From Caldisphaera lagunensis DSM 15908 (GTDB lineage: Archaea; Thermoproteota; Thermoprotei_A; Sulfolobales; Acidilobaceae), in NCBI RefSeq assembly GCF_000317795.1, contig NC_019791.1, positions 620,001-684,000 of the forward strand: a stretch of DNA of 64,000 nt. Reading direction: 5' to 3'. Position numbers and translations under genes: made by a program. This document shows, piece by piece, positions 8,295-18,790 of the stretch. Positions within the stretch are counted from its first letter, which is position 1. Every line of letters begins with the position of its first letter. The notes under the pieces were generated by a model. The model was given only the letters and a program-made list of their open reading frames with translations, did not search any database and was not told the DNA's origin.

Positions 8295-9596
8295 TTAAGG
8301 TAAAGGTGGTTCTGGATAAACAGCAGTTCCATTTGCTAAATTTGATGGCCAGACTATAGTTAGTTTTGTTGTCATATTTGGATATATCCAAATCTGGGCT
8401 ATAGCAGGTGTTTCACCCAATTGTTCCCCATTTTGGGTTATTTCAAAGGGACCCGTTAACGTTACTATCTTACCACTTATATCATTTAGGACTGCCTGTT
8501 TTAATGCAGTCTGATTAGTAAAAGTGCCAGCATCTTGTATTGCAGCTTGTATAATTAATCCTGCATTGAATCCAGCTAATACGTTATAATTTATTGGAAC
8601 CCCGGGGTAAGTTGATTCAAAGAGACTCGCAAATTGCGTTAGATTAGGTCCATAATTAACCTTATATTCAACTATTGGCGGAAAAGCACCTGTAAATGTT
8701 CCATTCATATTACCTCCAACCCCAGAAACCAAATTTGGTAGCTGAAGTCCTGGATAGTTTGTATATATTAATGGAAAGCTTGCTTTTGATGATGCTAGCT
8801 GGTTCAAAAATGGTATATCATCTGTTGGATAACCGAATTCTATAACTGCCTGTGGCTTAAGGGATTCTAGGGTAGCAATATAGGATGAGAAATCTGATGT
8901 AGACGTTGGATAGCTTTCATTTAATATAGGTGTTATTCCATATTGCTTAAAATATGTACCTAATAAATAATCTTGATATGCGTTAAAATCATTTGAAGCA
9001 TATAATACAGCTACTTTTGATATATTCAGGCTGTGCAAAAATTCTGCTATTACAGAAACCCATGCACCAGAAACTGGTATTGAGGTATCTATAATGTAGG
9101 GATTATTAACAAAAAATGCATAAGAACTTCCTGTAACGTCCCATAATAAAATATGGCTTGCATTAGTTAATGATACTGCTGGAGCTGTTAATACTGAACC
9201 AAAATCAGCAACCAATATGTTAACATGGTTAACATTTAACAATTGTTGGTAATCACTTTGCGCGGTTGATGTTGAACTTAAATCATCATATGCTACAATT
9301 TTAACAGGAATCTTTTTACCATATTCTTTTACATAAATACCTCCGCTTTCATTAACCCACTTAGCCCATGTTTGTAAACCTTCATATTGTGACATAGATG
9401 AAGTAGCAAAGCTACCAGTTGATGCATACAATGTACCAATTAAAATATATGGTGGTGCTGAAACAGTAGATGTAGTAGTTGGTTTTCTAGTTGCATAATA
9501 TCCTCCAACAACTGCCCCTACGATTATTATTACGATAACTACGATTATTATTGCAATAGTTGTGCCCGAGACCGATCTATTCAGGGTTTTATTCAA
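8295..9596 (-). CDS. Membrane-anchored ABC substrate-binding protein (LivK-like)
   Basis: About 433 residues. A hydrophobic anchor (roughly residues 10-35, mostly Ile and Val) is followed by a Thr/Ser-rich linker, the usual layout of crenarchaeal binding proteins held at the membrane. The rest is a periplasmic-binding type I domain with the LivK family start ILIGTLYASTGSFA, a GLQTWAKWVNESGG segment, and many NxT/NxS sites. It is the likely receptor for LivH/LivM/LivF at the left end of the window. TTG 9596 is preceded by GAGAGGTG; GTG 9608 lies inside that signal. The ligand is unknown. Confidence 0.9.
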   Translation of the reverse strand: MNKTLNRSVSGTTIAIIIVVIVIIIVGAVVGGYYATRKPTTTSTVSAPPYILIGTLYASTGSFATSSMSQYEGLQTWAKWVNESGGIYVKEYGKKIPVKIVAYDDLSSTSTAQSDYQQLLNVNHVNILVADFGSVLTAPAVSLTNASHILLWDVTGSSYAFFVNNPYIIDTSIPVSGAWVSVIAEFLHSLNISKVAVLYASNDFNAYQDYLLGTYFKQYGITPILNESYPTSTSDFSSYIATLESLKPQAVIEFGYPTDDIPFLNQLASSKASFPLIYTNYPGLQLPNLVSGVGGNMNGTFTGAFPPIVEYKVNYGPNLTQFASLFESTYPGVPINYNVLAGFNAGLIIQAAIQDAGTFTNQTALKQAVLNDISGKIVTLTGPFEITQNGEQLGETPAIAQIWIYPNMTTKLTIVWPSNLANGTAVYPEPPLP

Positions 9597-9608
9597 TATT
9601 ATATACAC

Positions 9609-10140
9609 CTCTCTCTGGTTTTACTATAAGCACACAAGTTTATATAGTTTAACTAGTTTAATATTCAAATTTCCTTATATAAATGGTAGATTTTTATAGG
9701 AATGTTAGTATCAACAATATTAAAGTACATCTAATTCCTTTAATAGAACCAGAAGTAGTAGATTAAAAATAGTTATAAACTAATTCTTGATTATATACTA
9801 TATTTTTTAAATCAAGTGATCCACCTTTGCTTTTTTCTTCTTATTTACAATTGTAATTTTTACTCTTATAGTATCTCCTATACTGAGGATATGAATCTTA
9901 GATAATAATTCTATAAGAAATATAGGTTATCGTTATTCGAAGAAGCTAAGATTCCATCTTCATAAGCTTAGAATATTGATGATGCACTTAACGAGTCTTA
10001 TTCTAAATTAATAGTATTTGAATATATAACAATATTTTGTAATATTAAACAATTGAAGGAACCTGGGATAATAAGGTATTAGAACCTTTAGTGAAGATAT
10101 TGGTACCACAACTAAGAGAACATACAAATGGAATAAAAAA
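9609..10140. other. Intergenic, possible gene remnants only
   Basis: No gene that I can support. A 27-codon plus-strand frame (about 9683-9766) and a startless minus-strand frame of about 39 codons (about 9820-9940, with IGDTIRVKITIV) look like coding debris. Confidence 0.4.
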
Positions 10141-12834
10141 TTATTTGGTTTCTTTGTACAATTTTCTTAATACATAATGTAATATTCCTCCATGTTTATA
10201 GTATTCTACCTCAATTGGGGTATCTAGTCTAGCCTTGACTTTGAATTCTATTACTTTGCCATTTTCTTTTCTAGCTTTAACATTTAATATCTTATGAGGT
10301 GTTAGGTTTTCATCTATTCCAATTATATCATAAATTTCACTACCATCTAAACCTAATTCGTCAGGACCTTCATTTGGCATAAATTCTAATGGTAATATGC
10401 CCATGCCAACTAAATTGCTTCTATGAATTCTTTCATAGTTTTTAGCTATAACTGCTTTAATACCCAATAAATACGGTCCCTTTGCTGCCCAATCTCTACT
10501 GCTACCCATACCATATTGATTTCTTCCTAGAACTATTACAGGTATTTTTTCTTGTTTATATTTTGTTGATGCATCAAATATGTGCATTACTTCCTTTGTT
10601 GGCCAATAAATTGTGTATCCACCTTCTTTATCTTTTACCAAAAGGTTTCTGAATTTTGGATTATCAAAAGTACACCTCATCATAACTTCATGATTACCTC
10701 TTCTACTTCCACATGAGTTTAACTCGCTTTGTTTAACCCCTAATGATATTAAATATTGGCCAGCTTTTGAGTTTGGATTAATGTTTCCCGCTGGACTTAT
10801 ATGATCTGTTGTAGTCCTATCTGGTGCATATACCAAAACTCTTGCATTTTTAATATCATTTATTTTTTCTGGCAATTCTTTCAATCCTTCAAAGAATGGT
10901 GGTTTCTTTATGTAAGTGCTTTTTTCATCCCACTCAAATGTATCACTTTCTTTTACCTCGAGCTTATTCCATGCATCTGTTCCTTCAAATATGTCCTTAT
11001 ACTTTTCTTGATATACCTTTGGATCTAAGGCAACTTCTACAGCTTTTCTTAATTCTTCACTGCTAGGCCATATATCCTTTAGATATACAGGTTCTCCATT
11101 GGGATCATATCCAATAGGTTCGCTATTAAAATCTATATCAATTCTACCAGCTAATGCGTATGCAACAACTAATGGTGGGCTTGCTAAGAATGCTCCAGCT
11201 GCTAATGGATGAACTCTACCTGAGAAATTCCTATTACCACTTAGGACTGCCGCTGCATAAAGTCCCTCTTTCTTTAATACATCCTCAATTTCTTTTCTTA
11301 AGGGACCTGTATTACCTATACATACGGTACATCCATAACCTGTTATGTGGAAGCCTAATGCCTCTAAGTAAGGTAAAAGGTTTAATTTAGTTAAATATTC
11401 TGTAACAACCCTGCTTCCTGGAGCATTGCTTGTCTTTACCCATGGTTTTACCTTAAGTCCCCTTTCAACAGCTTTTTTGGCTAATAATCCGGCAGCTATC
11501 ATTACATTTGGATTGCTTGTATTTGTACAGCTTGTTATTGCTGCAATAATTAAACTTCCATCTTTTAGTTCAACTAGATCATTTCCTAGTTTTATTGTAA
11601 CAGATTTTCTCTCTCTTTTCTTTTCACTCAAATATTTATCTATTAAATTGTTTAAGGTATTTTTAGCATCCTTTAAAGGAATCCTATCTTCTGGATTAGC
11701 TGGGCCTGCTATTGCGGGTTCTACTTCTCCCAAATCTATTACCATCGTATCACTATATTTAGGCTCAGAAGTTTCATCATACCATAATCCTAAGATCTTT
11801 GCAGCTTCTGCAACTAATTGAACATGCTTTGGATCTCTTCCGGAACCTAATAGATATTGAATTGTTGCATCATCAATTGGGAAGAATCCCATAGTAGCTC
11901 CATATTCTGGTGCCATATTTGCTAGCGTTGCTCTATCTGGAACACTTAATTTTTTAATTCCTTCACCATAAAATTCTACGAATTTTCCGACAACACCCTT
12001 CTTTCTAAGCTTTTCTGTTATATACAAAACAAGGTCTGTAGTTGTAACGCCTTCCTTTAATTCTCCAACAAGTTTTACTCCAATAACTTCAGGTATGAGC
12101 ATGTAATATGGTTGTCCTAATATTACTGCCTCAGCTTCAATTCCTCCAACCCCCCAACCAAGAACTCCTAAACCATTAATCATTGTTGTATGGCTATCAG
12201 TTCCTAAAACACTATCAGGATATGCCATTAGACCCTTTTTATTTTGTCCTATCCATATAACTTTTGCTAAATATTCCAAATTTACTTGATGTATTATACC
12301 CTTTCCAGGGGGAACAACTCTAAAGTTCTGAAACGATTTTTGAGCCCATTTTAATAACATATATCTTTCAGAATTCCTTTCAAACTCCCTTTCCATATTT
12401 TTCTGTAATGCCAAAGATGTTCCATAATAATCTACTTGAACACTATGATCTATTATTAAATCAACAGGTATTTGTGGATTTACTGATTTTGGATCCTTCC
12501 CCATTTCTTTGAATGCATCCCTCATTGTAGCTAAATCTACAACTGCTGGTACTCCTGTAAAATCCTGCATTACAACTCTAGCAGGATGCAATGGTATTTC
12601 TACCTTTCCAGCATTAATCCTCCAATTTAATATATTTTCTATGTCTTCATCCCTTACCACATATCCATCATAATTTCTTATTAGGTTTTCAATAAGTATT
12701 CTCATAGAATAAGGAATCTCTTTTAATTTACCTAAACCTAATTTATCTAGATTGTTTAAATTAACGATAGAAGCCTTACCTTGATATGTATCTATTTGAT
12801 CAAATAATTTATCAATGTTTTCTTTCAATACCAA
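10141..12834 (-). CDS. acnA: Aconitate hydratase (AcnA/IRP1 type)
   Basis: About 897 residues, the normal length for AcnA. It interconverts citrate and isocitrate in the cytoplasmic citric acid cycle through a 4Fe-4S cluster. Cluster ligands are visible as SCTNTSNP (Cys about 437) and GCTVCIGN (Cys about 502 and 505). Other family landmarks are VLGTDSHTTM, GWGVGGIEAEAV, the Arg-rich SGNRNFSGR and, in the swivelling domain, NQYGMGSSRDWAAKG. TTG 12834 has GGTG with 6-nt spacing; the longer frame begins at the GTG of that signal. It is transcribed alone, divergent from the RFC genes. Confidence 0.96.
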   Translation of the reverse strand: MVLKENIDKLFDQIDTYQGKASIVNLNNLDKLGLGKLKEIPYSMRILIENLIRNYDGYVVRDEDIENILNWRINAGKVEIPLHPARVVMQDFTGVPAVVDLATMRDAFKEMGKDPKSVNPQIPVDLIIDHSVQVDYYGTSLALQKNMEREFERNSERYMLLKWAQKSFQNFRVVPPGKGIIHQVNLEYLAKVIWIGQNKKGLMAYPDSVLGTDSHTTMINGLGVLGWGVGGIEAEAVILGQPYYMLIPEVIGVKLVGELKEGVTTTDLVLYITEKLRKKGVVGKFVEFYGEGIKKLSVPDRATLANMAPEYGATMGFFPIDDATIQYLLGSGRDPKHVQLVAEAAKILGLWYDETSEPKYSDTMVIDLGEVEPAIAGPANPEDRIPLKDAKNTLNNLIDKYLSEKKRERKSVTIKLGNDLVELKDGSLIIAAITSCTNTSNPNVMIAAGLLAKKAVERGLKVKPWVKTSNAPGSRVVTEYLTKLNLLPYLEALGFHITGYGCTVCIGNTGPLRKEIEDVLKKEGLYAAAVLSGNRNFSGRVHPLAAGAFLASPPLVVAYALAGRIDIDFNSEPIGYDPNGEPVYLKDIWPSSEELRKAVEVALDPKVYQEKYKDIFEGTDAWNKLEVKESDTFEWDEKSTYIKKPPFFEGLKELPEKINDIKNARVLVYAPDRTTTDHISPAGNINPNSKAGQYLISLGVKQSELNSCGSRRGNHEVMMRCTFDNPKFRNLLVKDKEGGYTIYWPTKEVMHIFDASTKYKQEKIPVIVLGRNQYGMGSSRDWAAKGPYLLGIKAVIAKNYERIHRSNLVGMGILPLEFMPNEGPDELGLDGSEIYDIIGIDENLTPHKILNVKARKENGKVIEFKVKARLDTPIEVEYYKHGGILHYVLRKLYKETK

Positions 12835-13071
12835 TGCGTACACCCAAATTAATAGTTTAATATTAAGTTATTAAAGATTTAATATTAAATTATTAAAACA
12901 AAGTAATAATTAGATAATAATTTTCTATATCAATAATAATTAATTTAAGGGTATAACTTCTTTAATTGTTAAACTTCTTTGTAAAAAATCATATAAAATC
13001 ATTTAGGTATAAAGATTAATACTGGTGTTTAATTTATATTTTTGAATGTGCACTTAATAAATGGTGAAAAA

Positions 13072-14049
13072 ATGAGTTCAGTTACTGAACTTCTATGGAC
13101 AGAAAAATATAGGCCTAGAACACTAAAAGATATAATAAACCAACAAGATATAACAACAAGATTAATGAAATTCGTTCAAGAAAAAAATATGCCTCATTTA
13201 TTATTTGCTGGTCCACCAGGAACTGGAAAAACAACTGCTGCTCATGCATTAGCTCATGATTTATATGGAGAATCATATCAACAATTTATGTTAGAATTAA
13301 ATGCAAGCGATGAGAGGGGTATAGATACTATAAGAGAAAAGGTTAAGGAATTTGCAAGAAGCAAAACACCTCCAGAAATTCCATTTAAAATAGTTCTATT
13401 AGATGAAGCTGATAATATGACGAGTGATGCTCAACAGGCATTAAGAAGGCTTATGGAATTATACAGTGCATCAACAAGATTTATCTTAGCAGCAAATTAT
13501 CCATCAAAAATAATAGATCCCATACAAAGTAGGTGTGCATTCTTTAGATTCACATCATTAAAGAAGGAAGATGTTATAGATAGGTTAAAATATATTGCTG
13601 ATAAAGAAGGGGTTGATTATGAAGAAGATGCCTTAGATATAATATTTGAAATATCTGAAGGTGATATGAGAAAAGCAATAAATATTTTACAAGCATCAGC
13701 ATATTTAGGGAAAGTCACATCAGAATTAGTATTTAAAGTAGTTGGTATGGCAAGACCAAAAGATATAACTGATATGATAGAAACAGCATTAAAAGGAAAC
13801 TTCATTGAGGCTAGAGAAATTTTAAGGAAGGTTATGATTGAATATGGATTAAGCGGGGAGGATGTAGTTAAACAAATACATAGAGAAATTATGGGACCAG
13901 ATATAAAAATAAATGATGAATTAAGGGTATTAATAGCAGATTATTTAGGAGAAATACATTTTAGAATATCAGAAGGAAGTGATGAAGATATTCAATTAAG
14001 CGCATTTTTAGCTTGGCTTTCAATGATGGGCAAAAAATTGGGTGCGTGA
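13072..14049 (+). CDS. rfcS: Replication factor C small subunit
   Basis: About 325 residues, AAA+ clamp-loader ATPase that with RFC large opens and loads the PCNA ring. Walker A GPPGTGKTT, Walker B LLDEADNM, the SRC arginine-finger motif (QSRCAFFRF) and the C-terminal collar helices are present. No intein interrupts it. ATG 13072 follows GGTGAAAAA exactly in the local pattern; TTG 13042 would add ten residues. The large-subunit gene follows directly. Confidence 0.97.
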   Translation: MSSVTELLWTEKYRPRTLKDIINQQDITTRLMKFVQEKNMPHLLFAGPPGTGKTTAAHALAHDLYGESYQQFMLELNASDERGIDTIREKVKEFARSKTPPEIPFKIVLLDEADNMTSDAQQALRRLMELYSASTRFILAANYPSKIIDPIQSRCAFFRFTSLKKEDVIDRLKYIADKEGVDYEEDALDIIFEISEGDMRKAINILQASAYLGKVTSELVFKVVGMARPKDITDMIETALKGNFIEAREILRKVMIEYGLSGEDVVKQIHREIMGPDIKINDELRVLIADYLGEIHFRISEGSDEDIQLSAFLAWLSMMGKKLGA

Positions 14050-14051
14050 TT

Positions 14052-15467
14052 TTGTCAAATGAAGTAAAAATACCATGGATTATAAAATATAGACCGAAAA
14101 GAGTCGATGATATAATAAATCAGGAAGAAGCTAAGAGCCAAATGCTAACATGGATTCATTCTTGGCTCGAGGGTAAAAGACCTGAAAAGAAAGCCTTACT
14201 TTTATATGGTCCTCCTGGAGTGGGAAAAACAAGCCTTGTTGAAGCAATAGCAAATGAGTACGATTTGGAATTGTTAGAATTAAATGCAAGCGATTATAGG
14301 AGGACTCAAGATATAAAGAAAACTGTTGCTAATGCATCCCAGAAAAGGCCTTTATTTAAAAAGATGATATTGATTTTGATGGATGAAATTGATGGACTTA
14401 GTCCAAGAGGCGATATAGGAGGTGTAGACGAGTTAATAAAAATAATTCCTAATACTATGAATCCAATTATATTAACTGCAAACGATCCATGGAAGGATAA
14501 TTTAAGACCAATAAGGGAATATGTTTCCATGGTTGAATTTAAACCATTAACATTAAATCAGGTCATATCTGTTTTGCAAGGGATTTGTAATAAAGAAAAT
14601 CTAGAGTGCGAAAGAGAGGCTTTAAAATTCATAGCTGAAAAAAGCATGGGAGATTTGAGAGGAGCAATTAATGATTTGGAGGCGGTAGCAGAAGGTTATG
14701 GAAAGGTTACTTTTAATTTGGTATCAGTTATAGTAAAGGGAAGAGATAAAAGCGTTGATTTATGGAGAACACTAAATGGAGTTTTTTATGCGAAAGAAGC
14801 ATGGCAATCAAGAAGATCAGTTATGAATTCTGAAGAGGATTATGAAACACTGATTGCATGGTTTAATGATAATGTGCCTTTAAAATATGGAGATTATGAG
14901 GATTTATTCAGGGCTATGGATTCTTTATCAAGAGCTTCATTGTTCTTAAAAAGAGCTAAATCAGGAGATTGGGACATGTTATCATATGTTTTTGATTTAA
15001 TTGGTCCTGGAATTACATATGCAAGGAAAAATGGTGAAATTTTAAAGAATAGGTTTTCATATCCTCAAAAAATAAAGATTATGGGTCAAATGAAAAGTTT
15101 AAGAGAAACAAGAGATAGGATAGCTAAAATTTTATCTGAAAGAACACTTTCATCTCAAAGAGTAATAAAATCAGATGTTATACAATATTTAATTACGATA
15201 TTTAGAAATGGAAATATAGAAAGGGTTGCCATGATAGCAAGAGCTTATGGATTTAGTGAAGATGATTTGAAATATTTAGCTGGTAATAGATATAAAGACA
15301 TAGAAAAAGAAATGGATAGATTAAGAGAGGGTAAAAAAGAGGAAATTAATGCTAAGGAAAAAGAAGTAAAAAAACAGACTTCATTAGAATTTTTTGGGGT
15401 AAAATCTTCGCAAGTTAAAAAAACTGAAAAAGGAAAAAGAAAGTATTATAAAAAAGATAATAAATAA
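14052..15467 (+). CDS. rfcL: Replication factor C large subunit
   Basis: About 471 residues. Walker A YGPPGVGKTS, Walker B LMDEIDGL, and no SRC motif, as expected for the large subunit. The C-terminus is very lysine-rich and contains QTSLEFFGV, a good PCNA-interacting (PIP) box. The start is either TTG 14052, with GGTG (14041-14044) 7 nt upstream, or GTG 14046, which overlaps the rfcS stop as GTGA. Translational coupling with rfcS is likely in both cases. Confidence 0.95.
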   Translation: MSNEVKIPWIIKYRPKRVDDIINQEEAKSQMLTWIHSWLEGKRPEKKALLLYGPPGVGKTSLVEAIANEYDLELLELNASDYRRTQDIKKTVANASQKRPLFKKMILILMDEIDGLSPRGDIGGVDELIKIIPNTMNPIILTANDPWKDNLRPIREYVSMVEFKPLTLNQVISVLQGICNKENLECEREALKFIAEKSMGDLRGAINDLEAVAEGYGKVTFNLVSVIVKGRDKSVDLWRTLNGVFYAKEAWQSRRSVMNSEEDYETLIAWFNDNVPLKYGDYEDLFRAMDSLSRASLFLKRAKSGDWDMLSYVFDLIGPGITYARKNGEILKNRFSYPQKIKIMGQMKSLRETRDRIAKILSERTLSSQRVIKSDVIQYLITIFRNGNIERVAMIARAYGFSEDDLKYLAGNRYKDIEKEMDRLREGKKEEINAKEKEVKKQTSLEFFGVKSSQVKKTEKGKRKYYKKDNK

Positions 15468-15943
15468 TATTTATCAATCTTAAAAAATTATGGAAGAGGA
15501 ATATTATTATCTATGATTTAGATTTTCAAAATGATATCTTGATGTGAAAAAATCTTATAAATTACTAAAAGCCTTTGAGGATACGTGACTTGAGTTTTAT
15601 TAATTCCAATAATAATGTTATATGATGCTAATAATACATTCCATACTAGATTGATAAAATAAGATAGATGAGTAGATATAGCCAAGAGGTTCTCTCCAAT
15701 AGTCGATAAGAGATCAATCAGATAGGAGGAGTTCTCTGATCCTCTAGATTCCCTCTCATACAAGAAATGTGATCAGAATCATGAGGAGCCACTATTTATA
15801 GTGTTAGAATTTGGTTGTAGGATGTTAGATTATTTGCTATTTCCCACTTAAATTAAATCTCATTTTACATGTAAGATTCCCACGTATATATTATTTATAT
15901 TAAAAATTTATATACTATTGTTTTAAAATCATGATATCAGTTA
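15468..15943. other. Intergenic, no gene supported
   Basis: AT-rich. A minus-strand frame of 81 codons (15518-15763) has no start signal and no recognisable motif; it may be a transposase scrap. TATA-like TTATTTATA lies about 50 nt before the permease gene. Confidence 0.4.
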
Positions 15944-15953
15944 GGTGATGTTT

Positions 15954-17879
15954 TTGGGAGAGGAAAAATATATTAATAGAGCAGAAGAAACAGATAAACA
16001 GCTTAGAAAAGCATTGAATTTCTGGGATATAACATATTTAGTAGTTGGAGCTATGATAGGCTCAGGATGGTTATTCGGCGCATTATATGCAAGCTCTGTT
16101 GTCGGGCCAGGATCTATACTATCATGGATAGTAGCTGGTGTACTAATGTTTTTTATAGCGTTAGTTTTTGCGGAAATATCCGGTATGATACCAAAAACTG
16201 GTTCAATTGTTAGATATCCCCAATATTCTCATGGAAGCTTTGCCTCATTTATTCTTGCATGGTCATATCTATTAAGCGCTATAACCGTTGCACCTGCCGA
16301 GGCTGAAGCTGTTATAACATATATGAGTTCCTATGTGCCAGGCCTTACCACTACTGTAAGCGGTTTAACAGTATTAACAGGATTGGGTATTATAGTAGCT
16401 TTTATATTTCTTACCTTCTTCTTCTTGCTAAACTACTATGGAGTTCATGTAATGGGAAAAACAAATACAGGTGTAGGATGGTGGAAATTACTTGTCCCTC
16501 TTATAACAATAATATTACTTATTTCTCTCTTCTTCCACCCAAAGAATTTTGCTACACCTAGCTTTTTACCATATGGCTCATCACCCATATTGTTTGCAAT
16601 ACCAACAACTGGTATAGCATTCGCATATTTAGGTTTTAGACAAGGGTTGGAATATGCCGGTGAAGCTAAAAATCCAAAAAGAGATGTACCATTAGGAACA
16701 ATTCTTGGATTTATCATAGTTGTCGCTATATATGTTCTATTACAAGTAGCATTTATAGGAGGAGTAGATTGGGGTAAGGTATCAACAGCCTCAGGTGTTA
16801 CAATAGCCCCCGGTAATTGGACAGGATTAAGCTCATCAGTGCTTGCCAACGGACCATTTTATGAAATTCTAAAAATATCTGCGATACCAATCCTTGTAGG
16901 ATGGGGAATATTCCTTTTAATAGATGCTATAGTTTCACCTTCAGGTACAGGTTGGATTTATGAAGGAACAACAACGAGAGTTTTCTATGGAATGGCAGCT
17001 GATGGACATTTACCAGACCTATTTCTAAAATTAAACAAGCATAAAATACCAATATTTTCATTAATAGCGTCATGGTTAATAGGTGCTTTGTTTTTATTGC
17101 CATATCCGGCATGGGTTAAAATTGCTGGATTTATATCATCAACTACGGTGTTTACATATATGATAAGTGGTTCAGCCCTCGTTGTGCTTAGAAAAACTGC
17201 ACCTAATGCTCACAGACCATTAAAATTACCTGTTCCATGGATTTTAGGTGGAATTGCCTTTATAGCATCATTTTTAATAGTTTACTGGAGTACCTTTTCT
17301 ATCTTATGGGGAGTTGATGCATTAATATTAGCAGGTATACCAATATTTTATATTTATACAATGCCAAAGAGATTGGGAAGTAATTTAACATTAGGCATAG
17401 TATTAGGCGTTATATATTGGATAACATTGGCTGTAACAACAATCTACTTCTTAGATTATGGAATAGTAGCAAAGGTTGCAAGTTATTATACGATGGAACC
17501 TATACCTTCATTCAGTGTAATACTATCTCATACTGCTCCGAACTTTGTATTGTGGGTAGTAATAAATGTAATAACTACAGTTTTGTTTACCTATATACTT
17601 TATAGGGGTCTCCCTACAGCATATTCAAAATCTCAAATAAAGGCTGGATTTTGGGTCATTGCAACTATATTTGCTGGATTAATAGTTTCATACTTAAGTT
17701 CATTAGGACCATATATGCCAAACTATTCAATTATACCTTATCCATGGGATACCGTATTAGCAGTAGTAGTTGCTGCAGTATTATTTGTATATTCAGCATT
17801 AAGCGGTATATTAACTGATGACCTGGTAGCTGTTATGAAAGGTTTGGGAATAGATATTACTAAAGACAACAATAAGTAA
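15954..17879 (+). CDS. APC superfamily amino acid permease
   Basis: About 641 residues with 12 to 14 hydrophobic segments. The first helix contains GAMIGSGWLFG, the unwound glycine motif that binds the amino group and carboxylate in APC transporters, and FAEISGMIPKTGSIVRYP follows at helix 2, also typical. It should import amino acids or related amines by proton coupling; the substrate is not deducible. GGTG (15944-15947) is 6 nt before TTG 15954; ATG 15948 and GTG 15945 are alternatives. No partner genes surround it. Confidence 0.9.
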   Translation: MGEEKYINRAEETDKQLRKALNFWDITYLVVGAMIGSGWLFGALYASSVVGPGSILSWIVAGVLMFFIALVFAEISGMIPKTGSIVRYPQYSHGSFASFILAWSYLLSAITVAPAEAEAVITYMSSYVPGLTTTVSGLTVLTGLGIIVAFIFLTFFFLLNYYGVHVMGKTNTGVGWWKLLVPLITIILLISLFFHPKNFATPSFLPYGSSPILFAIPTTGIAFAYLGFRQGLEYAGEAKNPKRDVPLGTILGFIIVVAIYVLLQVAFIGGVDWGKVSTASGVTIAPGNWTGLSSSVLANGPFYEILKISAIPILVGWGIFLLIDAIVSPSGTGWIYEGTTTRVFYGMAADGHLPDLFLKLNKHKIPIFSLIASWLIGALFLLPYPAWVKIAGFISSTTVFTYMISGSALVVLRKTAPNAHRPLKLPVPWILGGIAFIASFLIVYWSTFSILWGVDALILAGIPIFYIYTMPKRLGSNLTLGIVLGVIYWITLAVTTIYFLDYGIVAKVASYYTMEPIPSFSVILSHTAPNFVLWVVINVITTVLFTYILYRGLPTAYSKSQIKAGFWVIATIFAGLIVSYLSSLGPYMPNYSIIPYPWDTVLAVVVAAVLFVYSALSGILTDDLVAVMKGLGIDITKDNNK

Positions 17880-18019
17880 TAATTTTTATTTTTTATCATA
17901 TTTTTAATTTTTAATTTAAATTACAAAATAGTCTATAGGTTATAATGATAGACAATTGTTATGAAACTTTAATATAACCTTAAATATTACAAATTCAGAA
18001 AATAAACTGGAGATAAATA

Positions 18020-18124
18020 ATGCCTAAAAATAAAACGAGAAGGAAAACTTTGCTAATAGTGTTTGCAATAATATTGATAGTAGTGTTTCTGATTCCAGTA
18101 ATTGGGACAATATTCTTACATTGA
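18020..18124 (+). CDS. 34-residue single-span membrane microprotein
   Basis: ATG 18020 with GGAG 7 nt upstream and a TGA at 18122-18124. The product has a basic N-terminus (PKNKTRRK) and one hydrophobic span of about 20 residues. The positive-inside arrangement and proper ribosome site suggest a real small membrane protein. I do not recognise it. It lies 140 bp after the permease gene on the same strand. Confidence 0.45.
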   Translation: MPKNKTRRKTLLIVFAIILIVVFLIPVIGTIFLH

Positions 18125-18532
18125 AAGTACTATTAAAAAGATTTAGTATGGAAATTTTTAGGATAAAGAATGTCTCTTATAAAAAGAATTTTTATATTTT
18201 CATAATAAGTATCAAATTATTGCAAATTGATATCAAGGTTCCAAATATGAGTTCTCTAAGTTATCATTTGCAAAAATAATAATATAATCTCAAATTGATA
18301 AGGTAAAATCTTATCTTTACAGATTAAAACAAGTCAGATAATTTTAGCCTGGACAACTAATTTTAAATATGTATATCATAACTTTTAAAATGTTTTATGC
18401 GTGTATGTATTTGTCTTAATTGTGTTAGATAATTAAAAATTTTTAATAAAAATTAATTCAATGCAATAATTAATTTTAATATGAGAAAAGATTAGTGTGA
18501 TTTTTAAGTCTCATTCTTAGTTACTATTATGG
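18125..18532. other. Intergenic, no gene supported
   Basis: AT-rich spacer. TTTTTAAG about 30 nt before tRNA-Gly could be its TATA element. Nothing else is visible. Confidence 0.5.
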
Positions 18533-18608
18533 GCGGCGGTAGTCTAGCCTGGATTAGGACGCTGGCCCCCCAAGCCAGAGGTCCCGGGTTCAAATCCCGG
18601 CCGCCGCA
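18533..18608 (+). tRNA. tRNA-Gly (anticodon CCC) with C at position 33
   Basis: Acceptor GCGGCGG pairs with CCGCCGC (first pair G-C); discriminator A at 18608. Anticodon stem CTGGC/GCCAG encloses the 7-nt loop CCCCCAA, so the anticodon reads CCC. Position 33, almost always T, is C here. T arm CCGGG TTCAAAT CCCGG is standard. No intron, no encoded CCA. Confidence 0.93.
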
Positions 18609-18790
18609 TTTTACTATATAAATTGAAACTATATCTAGTCTATAATATCAAAATACATTTTTTATTATAATGTAAAGGTTAACCTTTTTTGGTAAAGATA
18701 CCTAAAGGTTTCAGACATTAGTTAAATTCAATACACATAGAATTATAACTCTTAAATTTTATTTATATTAAATTATTATTGGAGAGAGGT

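Noticed and set aside
15518-15763. 81-codon minus-strand frame
   Set aside because: No start signal, no motif, and composition unlike neighbouring genes; perhaps debris.
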